Numbered from the stretch's first letter, positions 1-10,770 are shown. The stretch: 64,000 nucleotides of DNA from Arctopsyche grandis (GCF_051622035.1 NC_135362.1:26843001-26907000), one strand, 5' to 3'. Notes: generated by a model not told the origin, from the sequence alone. Translations and numbers: made by a program.

Positions 1-40
1 TATCACTTTGTGTTTCCGATTACTTTCAATGATACTATGT

Positions 41-526
41 CAGTGGCTCTTAACCTTGTTGGAGATACTGAATCCCACCAGTTTCATATGCGCATTCACC
101 GAACCTTTCTTAATTGGAAAAATAAAATATGATTTTTTTCAAATTCAAAACATACATAGGTATATATTTTACTGGTGCACAAAATGAACATCACTAGTGT
201 TCAAAGAACAAAACCAGTTCAGAAATCTTGGCAAGTGCCACTCTCATGTCATTTTCGCAACAAAGTCTGTTCCTTTTCTTCGTTTTTATGTTCAGCATCC
301 TCGAAAAGGATTGCTCGCAAAGATATGTTGTAACAAACGCTATGAAAATCTCCAGAGCTTTCTTAGCAATAACAGGGTACGTTACAATTTGTTGACACCA
401 AAACGTTGAGAGCGTTGTTGTTCTGAAGAGTTGCTGTTGAACCTGGCTCTGCTGAATTTCCGCCGAACCCCTGAGACTGACTCACCGAACCCCTGGGGTT
501 CGATCGAACCAGGTTAAGAACCACTG
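41..526. mobile_element. hAT-type non-autonomous element (MITE)
   Basis: Terminal inverted repeats CAGTGGCTCTTAACCT on the left and its near-perfect complement AGGTTAAGAACCACTG on the right bound 486 bp. The flanks carry a perfect 8-bp duplication, TACTATGT at 33-40 and 527-534. An 8-bp duplication with a CAGTGG terminus is diagnostic of the hAT superfamily. No transposase reading frame is present, so it must have been mobilised by an element elsewhere. Confidence 0.9.
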
Positions 527-966
527 TACTATGTATGTATAGGACGGGTGATTGGTTTCGCCCGTTTCCTAGCCTATGGAAACTCGGTTGAGTTTTGCAG
601 AGTATCTTTATTGTATAGTTGATACAAGTGTTTAGCAAGTACAGTGTAATAGCAGCGAAGAAGGCTAGTTGCTTTTCTTCTTTTTCTGCTTTTCGGCGAA
701 GAAGGCTATTTGGGTTAATATATTGCAGTCGAAACACGACCATGTGAAAATGTCATTGTCTGAAGGTCGTGATGTGGCTGCATCTTGGGTTCGCTCATGG
801 TTCCGGTTGAGTTTCCAGGAATTTAGAAGGATGCACTACATCGGTGTGATGGGGTAAACATCTAGAGGTAGTTCATTGCGGCTGCAGTTCGATGGGGGAA
901 TATATGAATTCCTCGAACTGGGTACTTTCTCAGGATCCAGATGAATTAACGCATGTCTAGATCCAT

Positions 967-1348
967 GCTTTTGAGATGTGGGTCTATAGGCATATGCTGA
1001 AGATTCCGTGGACCAAAAATATATCAAACGAAGCTGTCCTTGGCATGATGGGGAGAGGCAGGGAACTTGTTTCTGTCATCAAGCGGCAGAGAAAGATGGA
1101 GTACCTCGGACACATGATACGGGGTCCAAAATACGAATTTCTCCGTTTGATAACAATGGGGAAAATAGAAGGAAAAAAATGGATTGGCAGGAAAAAGTTA
1201 TCTTGGCTTCGAAATATGCGCATGTGGACCGATATGAGCGCCGAAGAGCTGTTCCGAGCCGCTGAAGATCGATGCAGATATTCAAATAATTGACGAGGCG
1301 GTCGCAAACGTCCGGATGCGGACAATGCATTAACAAGAAGAAGAAGAG
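967..1348 (+). mobile_element. 3' end of a non-LTR retrotransposon (endonuclease/RT type), decayed
   Basis: A reading frame of about 105 codons opens with FEMWVYRHMLKIPWT and continues with RKMEYLGHMIRG and GRKKLSWLRNMRMW. This is the post-RT C-terminal block common to LINE polyproteins often mis-annotated in insects as craniofacial development protein 2. It ends at a stop near 1293 and is followed by an (AAG)n tail, as such LINEs usually end. An in-frame stop lies just upstream of the block, so the copy is 5'-truncated and dead. A second fragment of a similar LINE lies at 20340-21770. Confidence 0.75.
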
Positions 1349-1543
1349 GGTCTATGTTTTGGATCGACTTTTAGAGGTCGTCGTGTAACTCCGGATGGTT
1401 TTGCACATTTACCGTTTCTTTCCGAGAAGGGTTGTGTGCTTAGGTTCACACATCTGGGTGTGTAACTGGTACATTGCAAATACAATGTATGTCTACAATG
1501 GCTGTACTGCCTTCCTACAATACTATTCTTATGTGTATTGCAG

Positions 1544-2993
1544 GTTTGGAAGAAATCGATGCTGAATATGCAGGCCTCAATGTTAATTTTCACCTGCTAG
1601 AAGGGTCTGCGGCTGACACCCTACCTAAATTTGTGCAAGATTTCAATGTCGGAGCCGTCGTCTGTGATTTCAGCCCTTTGCGAGGGCCTGTGAGTTGGGC
1701 CGAAGATGTCAAGAAGACTTTGCCCAAAGATGTACCCCTCATGCAAGTCGATGCTCACAATATCGTTCCATGTTGGATAGCATCAGATAAATTAGAATAT
1801 TCGGCTCGCACTATAAGGAATAAGATAAATTCGAAACTTGCCGAGTATTTAACAGAATTTCCGCCGTTGATTAAGCATCCATATAAATCAGAGCGGAAAC
1901 CAGAGGTAGTTTAAATTTATATGTTGTGTTATTTTTATGTTGAATGTAGATTAATTTGATTTTTATTGTAGAAAATAGATTGGGATAAGGCTTTGGAGAG
2001 TCGCGATGTTGATAAGAGTGTCGGGCCGTGTTCTTGGGCTGAACCTGGTACCAAAGCTGGATTGAAAACGCTTGAGGAATTTTGTACGAAGCGTTTGCGG
2101 TTGTTTTCAACGAAGAGAAACGATCCAACCGTGAACGCTTTGAGTAATCTGTCACCATGGTTTCATTTTGGTAAACATTGAAAAATGTTTTTAAATATAT
2201 TAATCAATGAGAGTTACATGAATTTGATAATATTTTAGGGCAAATCTCTGTTCAAAGAGCTGTTCTCTGTGTGCAAAAGTACAAATCCAAATACGGTGAA
2301 GGCGTAAGCGCTTTTTGTGAAGAAGCAATTGTGCGGCGGGAATTAGCTGATAATTTTTGTTATTATAATAAAAATTATGATAGTATTGAAGGAGCTAGTA
2401 ATTGGGCACAGAAGACTTTAAATGATCATAAGTATGGAAAAGTACATAGAAATCTTTTAATCGTGGCGTTTAGTGAAAGAATGCTTCATGATTGGTTAAA
2501 TTTATTTTCTAGAAAGGATAAGAGAGAATACGTTTACACAACGGAAGAACTTAGAGATGCGATCACTCACGACGACTTGTGGAACTCGGCTCAAAAGCAA
2601 TTAGTCACTGAAGGAAAATTGCATGGATTTTTGAGAATGTACTGGGCCAAAAAAATCCTTGAGTGGACGCCTACTCCAGAAAAGGCGTTGCAGGATGCGA
2701 TTTACTTAAACGATCGTTACAGCTTAGACGGAAGAGATCCAAACGGTTTTGTTGGTATGTGCATATACGCAACTGTCTTAACGATGATATATTAAAGATG
2801 GGCGATTAAATTTTGTTTCATTTCAGGTTGTATGTGGTCGATATGTGGTGTTCATGATCAAGGATGGGCCGAGAGATCTGTTTTTGGCAAAATTCGTTAT
2901 ATGAACTATGCAGGCTGTAAAAGGAAATTTGATATAAATGCGTTCATAGTCCGGTACGGTGGAAAATGTCATAAATATGTACCGAAAAAATAG
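1544..2993 (+). CDS. phr: Class II CPD photolyase (deoxyribodipyrimidine photo-lyase), 3' five exons
   Basis: Light-dependent repair enzyme that splits cyclobutane pyrimidine dimers using FAD; expected in nucleus and/or mitochondria. I read exons 1544-1905, 1972-2170, 2239-2431, 2513-2754 and 2827-2993, all with GT-AG borders and continuous phase, giving 386 visible residues. Family signatures in order: [128 protein letters not shown]. These cover the FAD-binding helical domain and the conserved C-terminal end. The first exon starts with two bases of a split codon, so about 90-120 N-terminal residues (antenna domain) lie in exons upstream of the window; I found none between 534 and 1543. No disabling change is visible. 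The 81-nt intron 2432-2512 is in frame and stop-free (separate entry). Confidence 0.95.
2432..2512 (+). other. 81-nt phase-conserving intron of the photolyase, open in frame
   Basis: The reading frame runs through this stretch, but it has a GTATGG donor, a T-rich tract and a TTTTCTAG acceptor. Removing it restores the family block [12 protein letters not shown], which is contiguous in class II photolyases. Its length is a multiple of three and it has no stop codon, so retention would add 27 residues instead of ending translation. Confidence 0.85.
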
Positions 2994-3050
2994 AATTTGA
3001 AGATGTTGTATTTTTCAGTATTCAAATATTGTACAAATTTTACAAATTAT

Positions 3051-3056
3051 AATAAA
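3051..3056 (+). terminator. Polyadenylation signal of the photolyase gene
   Basis: AATAAA lies 58 bp after the photolyase stop codon (2991-2993), followed by a short T-run. It is the first such hexamer after the stop, so a 3' UTR of about 80 bp is likely. Confidence 0.6.
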
Positions 3057-3091
3057 GATTCTTTGAAAATGTTTTTTTTTTTTTTTTAAAA

Positions 3092-3484
3092 AGGGTGGAG
3101 GATCCAAGTAAAAGGCTAAAGTCGTTTCACAGCATTTATTGGTGATTAAGGAGATACACGCACTGGCAGTGCTCCGTCCAGAATGTCTTGATATCGCCTA
3201 AGTACCGCCTTATAACGGATAGGCCGCTCGGGGCATCTTCGACGTACGGTTACTTCCCTATTGTTCAGGCATGTACCCGGATATGTATTCCCACGACACT
3301 CAGTCCCACGCTATCGGTCACTTCTGAGAAAGGACCAATAGCAGCCAATTCGGTGGCCATTGTTTAGCTTACATGCACTTAGTCTGGAGATAATCCTTGA
3401 AACAAATTATAACGGTCACACAGTCTCTGGGATGCTACTCGGCCAAATCCGATTGTACTTACTCGGCGGTGTACGTAACAATAT
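3092..3484 (-). mobile_element. Diverged solo-LTR copy, same family as 17465-17849
   Basis: Shares long blocks with the LTR at 17465-17849: GGTGGAGGATCCAAGTAAAA, GTCGTTTCACAGCATTTATT, GGAGATACACGCACTG, and the end TACGTAACAATATT. The terminus near 3092 is eroded into a T-run and A-run, so no target duplication can be read. It sits about 35 bp past the photolyase polyadenylation signal. Confidence 0.7.
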
Positions 3485-3485
3485 T

Positions 3486-4354
3486 ATATAAGATATGTGA
3501 TATGGGTGATGTCCAATATTCCAAACAAATAATTAGTAATTGAATTTAATCTTTTTATTTTATCACTATGACAAATTTCAATGTGATTGTTAATAAAGAT
3601 TATTATGATTCAAATTTTGTTGAGCTGAATTTGGTTGTAAAATCGATATAAATTTTTCTACGATCATATCAAGAAATTATTATAAGTAAATAAACAGTGT
3701 TCATCTAACATTCCAGGTCAATATATTTTGATTGATCATTTTGTTTTTAGCTACCGTGAGTTATGGTTGATAGGGTTTCCGGAAAAATGCATTAAATTTC
3801 ACTGAATAATGGCGCAGTTTCGAGAAGTCCTAATTTTCAAAGGCCACAAAAAAAGGTTAGAACCCTCGGATAACATACAAATATCTCTTGACGTTTTTTT
3901 GTGGAATTCTATTGCGTTAGTTCTCCTTGAGCATCTTTGAAAGTTTGGATGTCTCGAGAGTGCAACTATCTCGAGTGCACTTTTCCACTCACCGGTTCAT
4001 AGATTGGTATCCTACTTCTAAATAAGCTGGGTTTTCGTTTCACAGACGACGAGTTCAAATTTGTATCACGTCTTTTACGTTTATAATACAACAGTCACCA
4101 TAAAATTTAAGATGACCATTCGTAGTACTGGTTTTTTGGTTATCTGTCCTAGCAGAATCCTCGGGTTGGGTCTGTTTATGATTATTGAAATCGTTTTGTT
4201 TTATTTTCATAAATGTCCATTCATGATTTTTTAAGGTTCAGTAACGTTTTTAATAACTCAAGTATTTAGAAACATTCTTTTGAAAAAAATGTCCTGGTTT
4301 TGTCATATAGCCTAAAAACATGTAAAATGGTCACCTTACCGTATATATATATCT
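3486..4354. other. Intergenic, nothing recognised
   Basis: AT-rich non-coding sequence with no credible coding frame on either strand. The stretch 3760-4000 is somewhat less AT-rich but shows no splice-flanked frame or terminal repeat. Confidence 0.5.
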
Positions 4355-4662
4355 TCTATATATATACATATATAAACTTGAATTTCTGTCTGTGTGTCTC
4401 GTATAGGCTCCTAAACCACTGAACCGATTACCATGGAACTTTCAGGATTTGTTGTTTGCATGTCCGGGTAGATTAATGTGAAAAAAAATTGCCTAAAGAC
4501 GGGAAAAACGGGAATGAGTGTCATTGCAATGCAATAATTTCAAATGTGTTGCTGCCTGCGTTTTTCCGACAAATGGGAACGGGAACGAGAACGGGAACGG
4601 AAACGGGAACAGGAATTGCATGCGTTATTGTGGCATTGCAACGCATGCCGGGTTCAGCTAGT
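4355..4662 (+). mobile_element. Non-autonomous Helitron
   Basis: Starts TCTATATATATA and ends GGGTTCAGCTAGT, matching the Helitron TC...CTRRT rule. The subterminal palindrome GCATTGCAACGCATGC lies just inside the 3' end, and an inner stretch is a tandem GGGAACG hexamer array. Four relatives share both ends: 20681-21444, 22154-22554, 48709-48900 (5' part) and 49030-49436. There are no terminal inverted repeats and no target duplication, as expected. Confidence 0.8.
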
Positions 4663-4671
4663 ATATACATA

Positions 4672-5083
4672 TAGGTTGTGGCTATTTGTAGGCACTATAT
4701 CTGCGAATTATTGGCTATTTGTAGGTACTACATCTGCGACAGGTGCAAAGCCTTCTGCGCATGCGCGTGAACTTATAATCCGATTATAATTTCTTACATT
4801 TAATGTATGCTAGACTTGTTTAATCAATCGTTCATTATTTTAATATTATATGCTTAATCAATCGTTCATACTACGTCACTTTACGAGTTCGAACTAAAAT
4901 TTAAGAGGTTTAAAACAAAATTTTATCAATAAACACGCTGACAGTGACAATTAACGCGCATGCGCAGAAGGCTTTGCGCCTGTCGCAGATATAGTACCTG
5001 CAAATAGCCAATAATTCGCAGATATAGTACCTGCAAATAGCCAATAATTTGCAGATATAGTACCTGCAAATAGCCACAACCTA
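4672..5083. mobile_element. Foldback element with tandem-repeat arms
   Basis: AGGTTGTGGCTATTTG at 4673 is mirrored by CAAATAGCCACAACCT at 5066-5081. Each arm is built from a roughly 33-bp unit (GGCTATTTGTAGGTACTAC and following), two units on the left and three on the right, then the shared block CTTCTGCGCATGCGCGT. The centre is AT-rich with no coding frame. It begins about 10 bp after a Helitron end. The superfamily is not clear. Confidence 0.75.
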
Positions 5084-5533
5084 TACATATATATGTACAT
5101 ATATATGTTGGGTTCAAAAACATTTAAAAATAAATAAACATTACATAAATTGAGATAAAATAATTTTAAATAATAAATATTATGTAAATATATACAAAGC
5201 TTAATTGATTAATTTGGTACAATTATAATTTTCACATTTTTAAAAATATATTATTTACAAGTGAAATTGTTAAATATGTATGCATATAAAAATTTTAAAC
5301 TTGAAACAGAATACCACATGTTTTTACAATACTGCGAGAAATATTATCACATCCTTACTCACTAATTATATTGAACGCACTATAGTTAATTTAAAATATC
5401 TCAATCAATAAACGATAACTTAGAAGAGTGATTCAATACTTCACCGTTAACAACAGCAATGCATCCAAGTAGTCGATTTTTCATTCACAAAGTAAACATA
5501 TTCCTGTAAATGAATGTATTTATATGTAAAATT

Positions 5534-8500
5534 TCAAAAAGATATAGTATATTCATATGTAATAGCATATTTGTGAATATTTACTATTAAGAGAGCCGCT
5601 CCTATTATCAAAGCCTTGACTTTTGGATCGGAAGCTGTAGGCGGGAATGTTATAACTGTGTTAAAGTTCATCGCTTGTATGTCCCAACCATGAATGATCG
5701 ATCCGTGTTGTGTCATATTATCAGCACTGAGGATCTGTAATAATATAATTTTTTCATTGAAACGATAGCAACAACATCTTATAATATAAGAAATTTTATA
5801 TCACACCTTAAACTCGACTTCCATTGATGTACAACAGCACATATTTTTATTCGGTCCTTCGACGACGTAAATCACATCGTCACTGAAATTTCTAATTAGA
5901 AACAGGGGCACTACTATCGTCCACTCTTGTTGAATGCTTCCCAAGTATTCCCCCGGTGGAGATATCACTTGTATTTCCTTGATTTCAACACATAATTTAA
6001 GGTTACAAATAGTGACTATATGTTTTATATTCTATAACGTCTAGTCACATAAGATTGGGTTGAAAATTCACACGATTGATATCACTGGAGTGAAAACAAT
6101 TACACGATTCGTATATTGAAAATGAACACTTAAATTGAACTAAGCTAAATATCAAGTTCGTTACTCTCTGATGTTGGAACGAGTCCAAAGGAATTATCTC
6201 AGATTTTTATATTAGGATTTTATCCATATCTGTTCCCTAGTGCCTCTGTCTTGGGATCTTTGGGGTTCAACTCCTTGGCAAAGAGAAGATATTTATTTAT
6301 TGGGAAACATTTCATAAAATTATTAAGAGGAGAGATTCATAATCCGGCTATCCTGGAGAGGCTGAAGTTTTTGGCCCCGGAAAGTCATAGGGTTTTACGA
6401 AGCATGATATCTTGTTGCCAATTAGGGCTAAAACAAACGTGCTCATGAACTCCCCCCTCTCGAGAACTGTTCGACTTCTTAACTTACTGGCACATTTCTT
6501 AGATCTGTTCAATGCCAGTCATGTTGAGTTGGTCGGTATAATTATCATTATTTGTTTTGTTTTTACTATATATATTTCTTGCTTTTTGACATGCTTTTTA
6601 TTATTCTTGTTTCATGTGTAGGAATATAGCACGACTTGTGCTATTACGAATCAAAACCAGTGATCTCATCATCGATCCTGTACAAACATGCATAACTCAA
6701 GGGCAACGTCTCCTTCGACCATTCCAGAAGAAAGAGTTCATCGCTTGATCGTAAAACGAACGAAACCCAACAGTGATGTCATCAGGCAACCGCGACACAT
6801 GTCCTGAAAAGTCGTTTACGCGTGTCACGACCCCATTCTCAAACGAACGACGTCCTGGCGCTGACCCCAAAGCTATAAAGCACGCGCCTCGAAAATAGGT
6901 CAACACGTGTCTCTAACACACGTGTCCTGGAAACGAAGACAAAGCATCTGCACACGGCACGCTTTATATAAAGCGACGCACCAGCTCCCAACACCAGAGT
7001 GAACCTCTGGAGTTCAACCAGATCACTTCTCCGAAGCTCAACCTCTTCGTACATACAATAACCATTGTAACAATTGAACAAAAATAAACGATCCTCTTAC
7101 AAACACAAACGATGTTTGTTCTTAGACCGGGGCATGGTCAACACATCTGTCCCGCGTACTAAACATGTATACTTATATTTGTATTATAACCACAGTGACG
7201 CTTTAGGGCTAATTGAATTAAATATCTATCGTTGACCAAACCGCGTAAAATGGCAAAGTTTCAAAATGATTGAAAGAATGTAGGATATAATATAATATGT
7301 TGTCAGACTAATTAGCGAAGTGAAATATACATAGAAGAGCCTTGTAATAATAAAAAAGAAATGACTAGTATATGTAATGCTTTATGTACTATTTTTATTT
7401 TGCTACTGAGTATTTACTGTTCAATTAGTGTTTATTTTCAAAAATTTCAAGAATTGCATGAACTAATTGTATCATTTTTGTTTTATATTTACCTGGACTA
7501 TGCAGGGTAAACACAAAAATGAAAATGCTGTTCGACGGTTGAGAATGAGTGCCTGTTGTCGGGTGTGATCCATCAGGCTCATATTAAAACTCCGTTTCGA
7601 TCCACATAACAGTCTCGATAGTGGTGTCGAATGTTCATTTGCCATGTACAATGTTTCACCTTCGGGTATTTTTAATATGTATCTATTTTCAGGCTCTATC
7701 GAAGATGACACTGGAAACAAGTCGGTGTATAATAATAAATTTTGAAAACAAGTAAATATGACCGTATTTGTTCTATAATGTTTCCAGTTTAGCATTATTG
7801 TTTTGTTTGTGAAATAGGTTGTCAAAAATCAATAATAATGTTTTCTATTACTTACTATCGCTCAGTTCAATAGTCTGCTGAATTATAAGGGTATTAACGC
7901 CGATCAGAAAGTCCAAACCGTGCACAGGTATAAATTGGGATTGATCTGTGGATTGCCAATCTATCGTTGATACTGGTATGTGTCTTCTTGGTCCTGGGAA
8001 GTTCTCTGAATTAAGATAAGTCATTTGAAATTCTTCGATTATACTTTGAACAAAATTATTCTGAGATCTACCTAAAATCGTTATAGTTATTCATTTACAA
8101 GCAAAAGTAAACGCTTAATTCAAAAATATGTTTCTTAAAAAACCAATGATTTAAATTTACTGTCATTATTATTAAGATGATTACTACTACTTTAAATTTA
8201 TGTTAATTTTTTTTTCAATATTTTTGTAATAAGTATTTAAAACTTACCATTTTGTGGTTGTTCTGTTATTGTACGTTGTAAATTTCTCGATCCACTAGTA
8301 TCTGGAAATTTTAATTTTACAATCAATGATTTAGTTTATACTAATTATTATAATATTCTATATCAAGAATTCAGATTGAAGATATAGTTTTCGAGGTTCG
8401 GTGATTACTAGTCAAATGTGAACCGGTCACAGGAGAACCGGTCGCTCTAGATCGGTCACACGTGATCACCCGTCACACTAAAACTGGTCACACCCTAAAA

Positions 8501-8890
8501 CCGGTCACGAGAAAACTGATTGACCGATTTTAGGGTGTGACCAGTTTTAGTGTGGCGGGTGATCACGTGTGACCGATCTAGAGCGACCGGTTGTCCTGTG
8601 ACTGGTTTACATATGACTAGTATTCCGTTTACCAGTTTTCGAGTAATAATGTTTGGCATACATAAGTATTGAAATATTTAACCATCGAATCATAGTCTTT
8701 AATATGTACGTTAGTCATGATGAGTCATATGTAAGATAGTATACCTATACATATTCCAATGTGTGTAAGATAAATATATTCTTATTATATATCAACATAG
8801 TATGTACTTACTGTCATTCATACCGAAATTTCTAAAAACCAAATCGTCGTCTTCATCCGGTCGGTTAATGGTATTTGCTGGTAAGGACAT
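5534..8890 (-). CDS. Phospholipid scramblase, six coding exons, 290 aa
   Basis: Scramblase-family membrane protein; members move phospholipids between bilayer leaflets in a Ca2+-linked way. Exons (5' to 3' on -): 8890-8812, 8301-8248, 8005-7856, 7710-7493, 5977-5807, 5734-5534. Phases match at every junction, giving 291 codons including TGA. Family blocks: HGLDFLIGVNTLIIQQTIEL, ENRYILKIPEGETLYMANE, RLLCGSKRSFNMSLMDH, FLCLPCIVQ joined to EIQVISPPGEYLGSIQQEW, then EGPNKNMCCCTSMEVEFK and KVKALIIGAALLIVNI (the C-terminal membrane helix). The helix and cysteine clusters are kept, but the acidic Ca2+-binding segment before the helix reads AMNFNTVITF and has lost the acidic residues seen in human PLSCR1, so Ca2+ response may differ. 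The proline-rich N-terminus of PLSCR1 is absent. The start is the ATG at 8890. The acceptor of exon 5 is weak (ATCAAG, poor pyrimidine tract). Length fits the family. Confidence 0.88.
6165..6660 (+). mobile_element. 3' fragment of a second LINE (R1/Jockey-like) in the scramblase intron
   Basis: Translation shows LERVQRNYLRF near 6170, then, after a frameshift, SLAKRRYLFIGKHFIKLLRG and ERLKFLAPESHRVLR. This is the 'VQR.FLRF ... SLE.RR...L.KLL.G' block that ends R1/Jockey-clade polyproteins. It is followed by a small hairpin (TAGCACGACTTGTGCTA) and probably ends near 6655. It lies antisense within scramblase intron 4 (5978-7492). Confidence 0.65.
6660..7150 (+). mobile_element. Probable solo LTR in the scramblase intron (edges uncertain)
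   Basis: A GC-richer block with a TATA box (TTTATATAAAGCGACG near 6963) and, about 120 bp later, AATAAA near 7083, then a GT-rich end. This is the arrangement of an LTR promoter and R region. I could not find matching target duplications, so the ends are approximate and other origins are possible. Confidence 0.45.
7197..7350. repeat. Interspersed repeat shared with 35105-35230
   Basis: Both places share GTTGACCAAACCGCG, AAATGGCAAAGTTTCAAAA (or close variants), GAATGNAGGATATAA and TTGTCAGAC. A weaker match occurs near 47955. The family is unclassified and has no visible coding potential. Confidence 0.55.
8405..8625. mobile_element. Foldback MITE in scramblase intron 1
   Basis: Arms 8405-8506 and 8522-8625 are reverse complements with a 15-nt loop. 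The arms repeat the motif ACCGGTCAC several times. The outer ends read ATTACTAGTCA and TGACTAGTATT. No target duplication was identified. It would form a stem of about 100 bp in the scramblase pre-mRNA. Confidence 0.75.
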
Positions 8891-9709
8891 GGTCAGATGT
8901 ATAAGCAATGCTTCTCGATGTTCTCAATTCGCCAATTATCTTAAACTGTGTGTTCGAGTCTTCAACTATTCAGAATTATCTATATTTTGTTATCTGAATT
9001 ATCAGATAACATTGTTAGCTATATATTTATCAAATATTGATTTCAATATTTACACAAATGTGAAATATGCCAAAAATTTCTCATTTTATTTTTTTTGCGA
9101 TACGCTTTACGATGATTTTTTTTCTACTAATTTTTAAAGCAGATAATAAGCTACAGTTACCTTGCCCCATATTTTGCTGAAAACTTATGCTTCTAGAAAA
9201 TCAAACCATCAGATTTTTATTATGATTAACTTATTGGAAGATATAAAAAAACGATCACTCTGGTACACATGTTCCCAATCCATGGGTCGTGACATCCAAG
9301 AAGGTCACGAGAAGTTTTTTTTGAGTTGCAAACATATGAGCCATTAAGGCGAGATTCCACCAGCGTGCTGAACTATGCGGCACAGTGCTACACAGCGTAC
9401 GGCACAAATATTTGTTTTGGTCGACTCACTCAAGCGAACAATAATAATAAGAACTGTGCACTTGTGTGCGCGCACACGGGTACCGTGTGGACTCGCGTCG
9501 ACGCGCACACACTCGCTTTTCGCGAACTCAATCTTGCTTCCGCTACCAAAGCGAAAACATTTATTTATGAGCGTACTTTGTCAAGTAAATTTCGGATTCA
9601 AAATCTTCAGGTTCTGGGATTTCAGATATACATATATACATATAAGCCAAAATGGTTTGGTTATGCATATTTGAATTTCTTTCATGAAAGGGACGAACCG
9701 AACGCCACC
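8891..9709. promoter_or_regulatory. Divergent intergenic region between scramblase and the 34-aa gene
   Basis: The scramblase start (8890, -) and the candidate small-peptide start (9710, +) point away from each other across 819 bp. The right half (9350-9600) is markedly GC-richer than its surroundings. No clear TATA box was seen. A shared promoter is an inference from geometry only. Confidence 0.35.
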
Positions 9710-10770
9710 ATGAACTCACAAGACGAAGTAAATGAACAGGTACGTTTTTTTATTTTTATTTTCAAACCTCTTCTTTGATTAGTTAATATGCTTTTTACGC
9801 AGAAAAATGTAATATTAATAGAATCGCCCTTTGACAACAAATTTCTTGTTTCAACACGTTTCCGTTTCCATAACTACGCAATTGTTGTGCTGTAGTTTTG
9901 CACAAAATGTTTGTAAACAAATGTGCTGTACACTATTTTGGTGGAATCTTACCTTTACAATTGCAGGTGGCATAAGTCCATTTTTCTTTATTTTGAGAAA
10001 TATCTCGCAAAAAATTAAATATAATGTTTCGCGTTTAAAAATATTTGAAAATAATGGTGGTCTGTAATATTTTTATTCTGCTTTTCCGAGATTCTGAACA
10101 TATCACATTAAAAAAACTTCATCTATTGTTACTACGTACATAGATAAAGTAAAAAGTGATAGTAATTTGTGAATTCAGTCAAACAGAAATAGTGTTTTTG
10201 AACTGAAAATTGAACTACCGCTACTTTCAAATATAACGGCTCATATATAATACATCGGTCTCCGTGACGAGCCAGAATGTTAAATTACAGAAAACGCAAA
10301 TATCGGAAGGCAAAGATCGAAAATCGAAAGATTTCATGTCGAAAGATAAAAAAAGGGTGCATGGTAAACGGTACATACTCACTTAATTTGCGCGAGCAGA
10401 ATACAACAGGAACAAGAGGAACAGGCTTTTCCTCCCGTATTAATGTGCGCGCGCAGAATACGGGAGGAAAAGCCTGTTCCTGTTGTTCCCTGCTCGCGCA
10501 AATTAAGTGAGTATGTACCGTTTACCATGCACCCTTTTTTTTGATCTTTCGATTTTCGATCTTTGCCTTCCGATATTTGTGTTTTCTGTAATTTAACATT
10601 CTGGCTCGTCACGTAGACCCATAATACATACATACATATATGTATGTATATATTGGTTGATGGAATATTCAAAATTAAAATTTGTGCTCAATTAGTTAAA
10701 GGAATTTGAATCTGACCTCAGAGAGAATTTGAAAGAGGAGATTATTGGTCACCTTGAATTCTTTGACTAG
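9710..10770 (+). CDS. Candidate two-exon small-peptide gene, 34 aa, or 5' end of a larger gene
   Basis: Exon 9710-9739 has an excellent initiation context (GCCACCATGA) and a consensus donor (GAACAG/GTACG), and encodes MNSQDEVNEQ. In phase, an acceptor at 10694-10695 (CTCAATTAG) opens an exon 10696-10770 that reads LKEFESDLRENL, then KEEIIGHLEFFD and TAG. The product is acidic and looks helical, with no signal peptide or membrane span. Past the TAG the same frame stays open for 20 more codons, so the stop could be a mutation or error in a longer protein. A Mutator-like MITE sits inside the intron. I do not recognise the family; coding status rests only on splice signals and composition. Confidence 0.4.
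10256..10620. mobile_element. Mutator-like foldback MITE, copy 1
   Basis: 365 bp, almost a full palindrome: the left end CGGTCTCCGTGACGAGCCAG mirrors the right end CTGGCTCGTCACGTAGACC. It is flanked by a perfect 9-bp duplication ATAATACAT (10247-10255 and 10621-10629). Long inverted repeats with a 9-bp duplication are the Mutator (MULE) signature. Copy 2 is at 41193-41591. Open frames through it are mirror-image artefacts. Confidence 0.85.

Noticed and set aside
10277..10672. Mirror-image frames starting MLNYRKRKYRKAK on both strands (also at 41214-41570)
   Set aside because: Direct result of the palindromic Mutator-like MITE being read in both directions.
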